From NCBI GenBank assembly GCA_965651255.1, contig CBFGRU010000005.1, positions 1 to 32,496 of the forward strand: 32,496 bases of DNA, given 5' to 3'. Origin of the DNA: CBFGRU01 sp965651255 (GTDB lineage: Bacteria > Planctomycetota > Phycisphaerae > Phycisphaerales > SM1A02). Positions 26,451-32,496 of this stretch are shown piece after piece (position 1 is the stretch's first letter; the number at the start of each line of letters is the position of its first letter). The position numbers and the translations under genes are program-made. The notes under the pieces are model-generated. The model had not been told where the DNA came from and did no database searches. It saw nothing but the letters and a program-made list of their open reading frames with translations.

Positions 26451-27476
26451 ATGAACAGTTCAGCGACCACCGTTTCACGATCCCCATCGCCCACCAACGG
26501 CAGCGGTGATCAACCCGCAACGCCAGAAATCCCGTTCAACCGAAAGAATCGCAACGTCTACGTCAGTATCAACGGGCGCATGATTCATCGCCGCCGTGCA
26601 CGCATCAGCCCATTTGATGCAGTCGTCCAGGCAGGCGATGGCGTGTGGGAGGAGATGCGTCTTTATGAAGGCCATGTCTTCAAGTTGGTAGACCATATCA
26701 ATCGTCTGCGCCACGGCGCAGAGCAGCTTGGATTCAAGGAGATTCCATCCCGGCCGTGGCTCATCGGCCAGGTGAAGCGGGCGCTGCTCGACAACAACAT
26801 GTATGACGGTGTCCACATGCACGTCGTCATGTCTCGCGGCATCAAGGTCACAGCGGGGACCGACCCGATCCTCAACAAGTACGGCCCCACCGTGCTCATC
26901 ATCTGCGAATACAAGAATGCCGCCGAGTACGCCGTTCCGGTCAAGCTCGTTGTCAGTCCCTACAAGCGCATGCCTCTCGAGTGCTGTGACCCTGACATCC
27001 GTCACACCGGGCTGGTCCCGAATCTGCTTGCACGAATGGACGCCCAGCGCAAGGGGGCGGATGACGCCCTGATGCTTGATGTGAATGACAAAGTCACCGA
27101 AGCCACCACATCCGCGTTCTTCTACGTGAAGGGCGGCAATGTGTATGTCTCGCCGCGGGCTACCGCTTCGGAACTCGTCTGCCGGCAGGGGGTCATTGAT
27201 CTTTGCAAGCGCCTCGAAATCAAGTGCGAGGAAAAGACGTTTGCGGTCAAGGATCTGGCCAAAGCGGAAGAGATGTTCCTGGCCGACACCTTGCGCGAAG
27301 TGACACCGGTAATCTCACTCGATGGGAAGGCCGTTGGGTCCGGCGAACCGGGTGAAATCACCACCAGGATTGCCGCTCACTGGCGACCATTCGCTGCCGA
27401 AGTCGGCACCAAGCTGATTGCCCCGGAGGACATCGACTTCGATGAAGAATGGGAAGATGAAGAGTACGAGGATTGA
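26451..27476 (+). CDS. Class IV aminotransferase-like protein, paralog 1
   Basis: This 341-residue protein has the fold-type IV PLP enzyme family pattern (branched-chain/D-amino-acid aminotransferase, ADC lyase). An N-terminal low-complexity region of about 25 residues is followed by VYVSINGRMI, ISPFDAVVQAGDGVWEEMRLYEG, GADDALMLD, the conserved Glu in KVTEATTSAFF (E217), and EEMFLADTLREVTPVISLDG (the phosphate-binding T-x-x-E-[IV] region). At the place of the Schiff-base lysine the sequence reads DPDIRHTGL, putting Arg184 where Lys is expected. The C terminus is very acidic. The ATG at 26451 is preferred over 26391 because AAGGA lies 4 bases upstream. About 38 residues longer than its paralog, with which it shares many blocks. 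Substrate unknown. Confidence 0.82.
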   Translation: MNSSATTVSRSPSPTNGSGDQPATPEIPFNRKNRNVYVSINGRMIHRRRARISPFDAVVQAGDGVWEEMRLYEGHVFKLVDHINRLRHGAEQLGFKEIPSRPWLIGQVKRALLDNNMYDGVHMHVVMSRGIKVTAGTDPILNKYGPTVLIICEYKNAAEYAVPVKLVVSPYKRMPLECCDPDIRHTGLVPNLLARMDAQRKGADDALMLDVNDKVTEATTSAFFYVKGGNVYVSPRATASELVCRQGVIDLCKRLEIKCEEKTFAVKDLAKAEEMFLADTLREVTPVISLDGKAVGSGEPGEITTRIAAHWRPFAAEVGTKLIAPEDIDFDEEWEDEEYED

Positions 27477-27510
27477 CCTCCGCGGCATCAATCGACGCGA
27501 CACGATGTTG

Positions 27511-27547
27511 CAGGGCGAACGAGTCCAATCGTTCGCCCTGTTTGTTT
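27511..27547 (+). terminator. Intrinsic terminator after aminotransferase paralog 1
   Basis: A perfect 12-bp stem (CAGGGCGAACGA/TCGTTCGCCCTG) with the 6-base loop GTCCAA is followed at once by TTTGTTT. It lies 34 bases after the stop codon of paralog 1 and 34 bases before the next start, so it would end or reduce transcription into the sulfotransferase-like gene. Confidence 0.85.
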
Positions 27548-27581
27548 GCAGATCGCGCTTGGCAACAGGATCGACTGACAC

Positions 27582-28307
27582 ATGACCGTGCATCTTGCCA
27601 TGTGGTCCGGCCCGCGCAACATTTCCACTGCCATGATGCGCGCCTGGGAGAATCGCGCCGACACCATCGTGATCGACGAGCCGCTCTATGCGCACTACTT
27701 GCTCGTCACCGGACACAATCATCCCGGTCGTGATGAAGTGCTCGCACACCACGAGACCGATTGGCGAACAGTCGTCGCCGAACTCCTTGCACCGCTTCCC
27801 GCGGGCAAGTCCATCTTCTACCAGAAGCACATGGCCCACCACCTGCTGCCGGAGATCAAACTCGACTGGCTCAGCCAACTTACACACGTGTTCCTTATCC
27901 GCGATCCGCGTGAGATGCTCACCTCGCTCGTGAAGAACATTCCGAATCCCACCGTCGAGGAAACCGGCCTGCCGCAACAGGTTCTGCTGTTCCGAAAGAT
28001 CCAGGCAGACACCGGCCACGTGCCACCAGTGCTCGATTCGCGTGATGTGCTGGAGAGCCCGCGCCGCCTGCTGAGTGCACTCTGCGAGGTCATCGGCATT
28101 CCGTTCGATGAACGCATGCTGCACTGGCCGGCCGGCCCCCGCGAATCCGATGGCATCTGGGCGAAACACTGGTACGCCAGCGTTGAGCGCTCAACCGGTT
28201 TCCAGCCATACGCGCCGAAGAACGAACCGGTGCCGGATGAACTGGCAGAACTGTTGGATGAATGCATGACACACTACGAAACGCTTTACCAGAATCGACT
28301 GCGATGA
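27582..28307 (+). CDS. Sulfotransferase-like P-loop protein
   Basis: This 241-residue protein is of the sulfotransferase superfamily. WSGPRNISTAMMR at residues 8-20 is the PAPS 5'-phosphosulfate loop variant, and FLIRDPREMLTSLVK at 104-118 is the 3'-phosphate motif (RDP then Ser115). A C-terminal region follows with WPAGPRESDGIWAKHWYASV. Such proteins would transfer sulfate from PAPS or bind a related nucleotide; the acceptor is unknown. From memory, some plant 'branched-chain aminotransferase-like' proteins have a domain of this type joined to a class IV aminotransferase domain, which fits the flanking genes here; that was not checked. The next gene begins 6 bases after its stop. Confidence 0.75.
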   Translation: MTVHLAMWSGPRNISTAMMRAWENRADTIVIDEPLYAHYLLVTGHNHPGRDEVLAHHETDWRTVVAELLAPLPAGKSIFYQKHMAHHLLPEIKLDWLSQLTHVFLIRDPREMLTSLVKNIPNPTVEETGLPQQVLLFRKIQADTGHVPPVLDSRDVLESPRRLLSALCEVIGIPFDERMLHWPAGPRESDGIWAKHWYASVERSTGFQPYAPKNEPVPDELAELLDECMTHYETLYQNRLR

Positions 28308-28313
28308 CACACC

Positions 28314-29216
28314 ATGCTCCAAACCTTTAACGCGAAAAACCGCGACCTCGTGTACAACGTCAACGGCCGGCTCATTCACCGGAACGAGCCCGGACTCAGC
28401 CCGTTCGACTCGTCGGTACAAGGTGGCGATGCAGTCTGGGAAGGGTTGCGTTTGTACAACGGCCGTATCTTCCGCCTCACCGCGCATCTCGATCGACTGC
28501 GCTCGAGTGCGCTGGCACTTGCATTCTCGGACATTCCGTCGCACGACGCGATCAAACGGGAGATTCGTCGCACACTCGAAGCGAACGCGATGACCGACGG
28601 CGTGCACATTCGCCTGACCCTGACCCGCGGTGTGAAGATCACCAGCGGCATGGATCCACGCCTCAATCAGTCTGGCTCAACCCTCATCGTTCTCGCGGAG
28701 CACAAGCCGCCGGTATACGACAAAGGTGGGTTGTCGCTGATGACCAGTTCCGTGCGCCGTTTTCCGCCGGATTGTCTCGACCCCAAGATCCACCACTGCA
28801 ATCTCATTCAATCGATCCTCGCAAAGATCGAAGCGAACTCCGCCGGCGCTGACGATGCGCTCATGCTCGACCGGAATGGATTCATTGCCGAGACGAACGC
28901 GACGCACATTTTCCTCGTGCACAACGGCACACTGTACACTTCATCCGATGAAGCATGCCCGGAAGGCATCACACGCGAAACCGTGCTTGAACTCTGTGCC
29001 GCGCACAACATTCCGGTCGTGCAGAAGAACCTCTCGCTGACAGAGGTCTACCGCGCGGATGAGATGTTCTGCACCGGGACGATGGGTGAACTCGCCGGCG
29101 TCACGCGCGTTGACGGGCGCACGATCGGCAGCGGTGCAATCGGCCCGATGACGAAACGACTCAGCGCGATCTACTCGGAACTCGCAGCGCGCGAAGGCGA
29201 GTCGGTGCTTGATTGA
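28314..29216 (+). CDS. Class IV aminotransferase-like protein, paralog 2
   Basis: This 300-residue protein of the fold-type IV PLP family is closely parallel to paralog 1. Blocks are LVYNVNGRLI, LSPFDSSVQGGDAVWEGLRL, VHIRLTLTRGVKITSGMDPR, LAKIEANSAGADDALMLD, FIAETNATHIF (E193) and DEMFCTGTMGELAGVTRVDG. At the Schiff-base position the sequence reads LDPKIHHCNL, so an ungapped alignment puts His160 where Lys is usual; Lys158 lies two residues earlier. It follows the sulfotransferase-like gene by 6 bases and is very likely in the same transcript. It ends two bases before the stop of the convergent membrane protein gene. Substrate unknown. Confidence 0.83.
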   Translation: MLQTFNAKNRDLVYNVNGRLIHRNEPGLSPFDSSVQGGDAVWEGLRLYNGRIFRLTAHLDRLRSSALALAFSDIPSHDAIKREIRRTLEANAMTDGVHIRLTLTRGVKITSGMDPRLNQSGSTLIVLAEHKPPVYDKGGLSLMTSSVRRFPPDCLDPKIHHCNLIQSILAKIEANSAGADDALMLDRNGFIAETNATHIFLVHNGTLYTSSDEACPEGITRETVLELCAAHNIPVVQKNLSLTEVYRADEMFCTGTMGELAGVTRVDGRTIGSGAIGPMTKRLSAIYSELAAREGESVLD

Positions 29217-29218
29217 CA

Positions 29219-29959
29219 TCAGGGCGTGGCAGACGCAGCCGCCGCGCGATTCCACCCGCACTCCGGACAACCTGTCGCGAAGTCGTGACGCAGGTCGTAC
29301 GCGCAGCGCGGACAGCAGCCGCGCTTCTTCCGCCACCACCGCCGCGGACCAAACGCGATGATGGCTGCAATGAGCAGACACCCGAGCCACACGGGAAGCG
29401 CGAAGAGCACGCTGTTCAACAGAAGACCACCCCAGATCGGGCGCGTCGGCATGACGTCAATCTGGCCAGTTATGGTGGCCAGCATGCGTCGCTGTGGATC
29501 CTCGATGGGAATCTCGCGACCATCAACTATCGTCCAAGCCGGCCTTGGGCGACCCATCGCGGCGGTCTGTGCGTTACGCTCAAGCCTGGACGCGAGTGCC
29601 GGATAAGGCCAGCCGACAGCAAACTCTTTTCGTTCAAGATTCACTTCGCCGTCGGTAGGGAGCACGATCATCGTTGACCACACGGGCGGCATGGCCCGGT
29701 CCGCTCCGCGCTGGCCCGCGGAGACGCGGCGACTCGTCCCGAGCCCGTCGATTTGCTGCACCCCCCGTGCCGTGCGTTCGCGCCAGTACCATGCGTTCGA
29801 ATCCGGGCCGTGCGACCATCGCGGCAAAGACGGATCACCCAGCATCGAGTTCATGTCCTGCGCCAGTCGGTAGACCACATACACGTTCACCGCCGCCCCA
29901 ATCGCCAGAGCAACGACGAACAGCAGGAACACGATCATGACATTACTTCGACTGACCAC
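29219..29959 (-). CDS. Membrane protein with C-terminal zinc ribbon
   Basis: This 246-residue protein has one hydrophobic helix at the start (about 8-32), a soluble, probably extracytoplasmic middle part (about 35-170) and a second helix (about 178-205). A basic stretch RRWWRKKRG follows, then a zinc ribbon C-x2-C-AYDLR...C-x2-C-GW on the cytoplasmic side. The ribbon type is common in short planctomycete proteins of unknown function. The GTG at 29959 is the longest start; an ATG at 29938 is an alternative. It begins 8 bases after the stop of the beta-helix gene and is likely co-transcribed with it. Function unknown. Confidence 0.65.
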   Translation of the reverse strand: MVSRSNVMIVFLLFVVALAIGAAVNVYVVYRLAQDMNSMLGDPSLPRWSHGPDSNAWYWRERTARGVQQIDGLGTSRRVSAGQRGADRAMPPVWSTMIVLPTDGEVNLERKEFAVGWPYPALASRLERNAQTAAMGRPRPAWTIVDGREIPIEDPQRRMLATITGQIDVMPTRPIWGGLLLNSVLFALPVWLGCLLIAAIIAFGPRRWWRKKRGCCPRCAYDLRHDFATGCPECGWNRAAAASATP

Positions 29960-29967
29960 AATGGCGC

Positions 29968-31392
29968 TCAGCGTGCCTCACCCGTTTGATTCGGCACACG
30001 AGAATTCTTCTCGACCCACCGTCCAGCGGCATCCTCCCACTCCAAGTGATTCTTCACGCTCTCGTACCACTCGATAACATCAGCGAATAGCGACTCCGCT
30101 TCCATTGCAGCGTTGAGATTCGTGAGATCGTTCACATCACCCGGCTGCTCGGGTAGCTCAATATCATCCGGCGCGAGCAGCGTACGGACCTTCTCCGCCG
30201 CAGCGCGGCGCACCTCCGGCTCGGAGTGGCGCAGCAATCCGATCCAGTACGTAGGCCTTCGATCAAGGCGCAGCGATTCAACAACCCTGCGCGAGAACGC
30301 ATCGAGTTCGACGTTTTCCCCGAGAGCTGCATCGATGACCATGCGGTCGTCTGTGGCCAACTTGAATTCCCTTGTCTTCCCGTTTGACGGAAGTTGGTTC
30401 TCTCGAAACGAGACCACCGAACCGCCGTAAACCATCACACCGAAGGAATGATTCAGACTGTCGACCGCTACGCACGAGTCGTACGTCTCGATGCCGCTTG
30501 TTCGAGATATCTCTGAGTTGTCAATGAACTGGCATTGACGCACGTACATCATTGGATCGCCGCGCATATCAAACGCATTCCCACCGCGGCCACGTCCTCC
30601 TGCCCTACCGGGTCCCCCGTTGAATGTCGTCCGCTCGAACAGCCACGTGGTATTGTCGCCACCATTGATTCCGCTCGATCCGCCGGCGCCCGAGTTGTAG
30701 TTGGTCACGATGCAATCAATGATCTGAACGCTACCGTCCCTGCGTAGATCGAAATATGAATTGTTGTCACCATCCAGGGTCAGGCCGCGCATTCGGACGC
30801 GAACCGCGCCGTCAATTGAGTAGCCGATCTTAAGCGTGCACACCTCCGACCCGTTGCCGACAAACTGCACATCGACCAGCGGTCGCCCTCGCATCTGCAT
30901 GATCGTCCTCTGACTGATCATGTGTTCACCATCGGCTAGCAGTACCGTGTCACCGGGTTGAACGGCGGCGATCGCATCTTCGATGTTCGTAAAAACATCA
31001 TTCGGCCCGACCCGCAACACCCGCCCGGTGAGTCGCGGTGCGGTGTCATACTGGAACTGGACGTAATCGACACCGAAGACGGAAATGTCACCCGCCAAGG
31101 CCATGACTTGCTGTTGGTGTTGACCGAGCAATTGACGAACCGCGGCACGTTTGGCGCTGACCTCTTTCGGTGTGTCTACCGACATATCCGGCATCGAAGC
31201 GCGAATCTGCTTCAGTAACGCCTCATACTGGGCTTCCAGTACCTGTTCAAGCGACGGATCTCCAGGCGCGTCATCCTGCGCCAATGCTTCGGACGCAACT
31301 CCGAACGCCAAGACGACAATGCATGCCATTCGGGCGCAGACCTGAACGAGGTGACTGAACCGACGCGCATTCTGTTGCTTCAAGGTTGTCAT
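29968..31392 (-). CDS. Exported parallel beta-helix protein
   Basis: This 474-residue protein has a signal peptide (hydrophobic core about 22-34, cleavage after ALA at 38) and a helical region (about 45-100). A pectate-lyase-like parallel beta-helix follows (about 125-345), recognisable from DVFTNIEDAIAAVQPGDTVL, repeated short strands such as VRVRMRGLTLDGDNN and VQIIDCIVTNYNSG, and Asn/Gly-rich turns. A helical C-terminal part follows; SEPEVRRAAAEKVRTLL in it resembles one HEAT-type helix pair. No catalytic residues were identified, so it could be a carbohydrate-binding or structural secreted protein, and a possible T2SS substrate only by inference. GGAGG 4 bases before the ATG supports the start. 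Confidence 0.72.
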   Translation of the reverse strand: MTTLKQQNARRFSHLVQVCARMACIVVLAFGVASEALAQDDAPGDPSLEQVLEAQYEALLKQIRASMPDMSVDTPKEVSAKRAAVRQLLGQHQQQVMALAGDISVFGVDYVQFQYDTAPRLTGRVLRVGPNDVFTNIEDAIAAVQPGDTVLLADGEHMISQRTIMQMRGRPLVDVQFVGNGSEVCTLKIGYSIDGAVRVRMRGLTLDGDNNSYFDLRRDGSVQIIDCIVTNYNSGAGGSSGINGGDNTTWLFERTTFNGGPGRAGGRGRGGNAFDMRGDPMMYVRQCQFIDNSEISRTSGIETYDSCVAVDSLNHSFGVMVYGGSVVSFRENQLPSNGKTREFKLATDDRMVIDAALGENVELDAFSRRVVESLRLDRRPTYWIGLLRHSEPEVRRAAAEKVRTLLAPDDIELPEQPGDVNDLTNLNAAMEAESLFADVIEWYESVKNHLEWEDAAGRWVEKNSRVPNQTGEAR

Positions 31393-31426
31393 GATTCCTC
31401 CCGTAGCGAACCCCTTCGCTCAATTA

Positions 31427-31446
31427 TCCGCACGGCCACGTGCGGA
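31427..31446. other. Inverted repeat upstream of the beta-helix gene
   Basis: A perfect 8-bp stem TCCGCACG/CGTGCGGA with the 4-base loop GCCA lies 35 bases before the beta-helix start, between that gene and the small zinc-ribbon gene. There is no T-run on either side, so it is more likely an operator or a leader hairpin than an intrinsic terminator. Confidence 0.4.
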
Positions 31447-31479
31447 CAACAATCCATCATACCAGAAACGCTCCGAGAT

Positions 31480-31926
31480 TCACCCTCGCTGATTCGCCGG
31501 ATCGGACGTGTCTGTGCTCCCCTTTGGTAACTCCAGCATGCTCACCGGCGTGTGACGGCCGCACTCGGGGCAGCGGACTTCGCCGTTCTCCGGCAGAGCT
31601 CCGACAAGCGAGTACCCACAATTCGCGCAGCGGTCGGAACGATCATCGGGATTCATCGGCTGCAGGCAACAACGCTCGACACCGTCGACATTCACGACCG
31701 CGACATACTTCCCGAGGCCGAGCTTCGACAGATCGCGCAAGCGAACTTCGATGTGGTGGGTTCTGCCATCCTCATCCAGAATGTCAAAGAAGTGTGAATC
31801 GTTCTTCCAACCCGCAAACGGCCGGTCGCTCACGATCGCACCGTTCACGAGCACGCGCTGCCCGCCCCAGTCACCGTAGCGCAGTTCCACGCGATGACCG
31901 TGGAGTTCGACACGAAAGACTTTCAT
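31480..31926 (-). CDS. Small beta-rich protein with C-terminal zinc ribbon
   Basis: This 148-residue protein has an N-terminal beta-rich domain (about 1-85) with VFRVELHGHRVELRYGDW, HFFDILDEDGRTHHIEVRL and YVAVVNVDGVE. A zinc ribbon with C-x2-C-GYSL...VRCPECG follows (about 99-122), then a Ser/Thr/Asp-rich tail. It has no signal peptide or membrane helix, so it is probably cytoplasmic. I do not recognise the N-terminal domain. It lies 39 bases after the PA14 gene on the same strand. Confidence 0.6.
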   Translation of the reverse strand: MKVFRVELHGHRVELRYGDWGGQRVLVNGAIVSDRPFAGWKNDSHFFDILDEDGRTHHIEVRLRDLSKLGLGKYVAVVNVDGVERCCLQPMNPDDRSDRCANCGYSLVGALPENGEVRCPECGRHTPVSMLELPKGSTDTSDPANQRG

Positions 31927-31965
31927 GCAACAGCGCTCCCCGCGTTCATCGCCGAATCTCCTCGC

Positions 31966-32496
31966 TCAATGCGCCCACGCATCAGCAGGAACGACCGCGC
32001 GCGGAATACTCGGCCCTTCCCACTCAAGCCGCAGCCCCTTGCCACCCGCCGCGTTGAACCAGCGCACCTTTACGAAGTGATACCCGGCCTGCAGACCAAT
32101 CGTTCCGTGCTTCGTTTCCATGCCGTGCAGCCCATCGTGGTCGATCAGGGGATCATCGCCAAACCACAACCGCGAACCATCATCACTCGTCAGATAAAAC
32201 GTGTAGAGGCCGTCCTCGGGGACAGAGATCACCCCATCAAACGCAATCGCCACATGTTCCTCGCGCGAGCGCGGTTCGATTGAGATGTTCGACGTAATGC
32301 CTTCCTTCACGGGTGTACGCTGTTCGTCGAACTGATCAAGCGTCTGCCAGCCGCCTTCGAAGACGCGGTAGCGCAGCCCGGGATCCGGCTCACGAATGAA
32401 CACGATCGGCGGTCGCAAGTCTTTTCGTTGATAGCCCATGAATGATCGCTCCGCGATGAGGGGACTTGGTTCGCCGTCGCGGAACGCACGCGCCTT
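31966..32496 (-). CDS. PA14-domain protein, C-terminal part
   Basis: The frame is open from the stop at 31966 to the right edge without a stop, so the 5' part is outside the window; the internal ATG at 32439 is not the likely start. The first visible residues, KARAFRDGEPSPLIAERSF, look like the end of a chitobiase/Fn3-associated C-terminal domain. A PA14 domain follows (about 45-175 of the visible part) with PEDGLYTFYLTSDDGSRLW, LIDHDG and AGYHFVKVRWFNAAGGKGL. PA14 domains bind sugars in glycosidases, adhesins and sulfatase-like secreted proteins. The full protein could be a glycoside hydrolase, but the catalytic part is not seen. Confidence 0.8.
   Translation of the reverse strand, partial: KARAFRDGEPSPLIAERSFMGYQRKDLRPPIVFIREPDPGLRYRVFEGGWQTLDQFDEQRTPVKEGITSNISIEPRSREEHVAIAFDGVISVPEDGLYTFYLTSDDGSRLWFGDDPLIDHDGLHGMETKHGTIGLQAGYHFVKVRWFNAAGGKGLRLEWEGPSIPRAVVPADAWAH

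Overview
The window looks like a chromosomal segment of a Planctomycetota bacterium, probably of the Phycisphaerae type. This is inferred from moderately high GC, a type II secretion (T2SS)/type IV pilus-like operon with heavily modified parts, short proteins ending in a Cys-x2-Cys...Cys-Pro-Glu-Cys-Gly zinc ribbon, secreted beta-helix and PA14 proteins, and lipopolysaccharide genes. No rRNA, tRNA, CRISPR array or insertion sequence was recognised.

Layout. (1) 1-2337 is a lipopolysaccharide region. It holds the start of an O-antigen ligase/polymerase-like membrane protein (minus strand, running off the left edge), a Kdo/WaaP-family kinase on the plus strand, and a second WaaP/RfaP-type heptose kinase on the minus strand. 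The two kinase genes converge and overlap at their 3' ends. (2) 2344-25316 is one long minus-strand operon, in transcription order gspF, gspG, gspH, gspI, gspJ, gspK, a PilM-PilN/GspL-like gene, a PilO/GspM-like gene fused to a PilP/GspC-like domain, a giant gspD, and a small lipoprotein gene. The waaP gene follows. Most junctions are 4-base ATGA stop/start overlaps. No gspE ATPase and no prepilin peptidase is present, so they must lie elsewhere. (3) 25317-26450 holds a divergent intergenic region, a 73-residue protein resembling only sigma-70 region 4, and about 500 gene-free bases. (4) 26451-29216 is a plus-strand cassette of two class IV aminotransferase-like genes flanking a sulfotransferase-like gene, with an intrinsic terminator after the first. 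(5) 29219-32496 is a minus-strand set: a membrane protein with a zinc ribbon, an exported beta-helix protein, a small zinc-ribbon protein, and the C-terminal end of a PA14 protein that runs off the right edge.

The outstanding feature is the secretin at 2922-17216. It has 4764 residues, against roughly 600-800 for an ordinary GspD. After a signal peptide and an N0-like domain it carries about 52 tandem secretin N-type (NolW-like) modules of about 83 residues each, and it ends in one ordinary secretin pore domain. Two consecutive five-module blocks are clearly duplicates of each other. The T2SS genes would give an inner-membrane platform (F, L, M/C), a pseudopilus (G, H, I, J, K) and an outer-membrane channel whose periplasmic part is many times longer than normal. 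One possible reason is the wide and variable periplasm of planctomycetes; this is inference.
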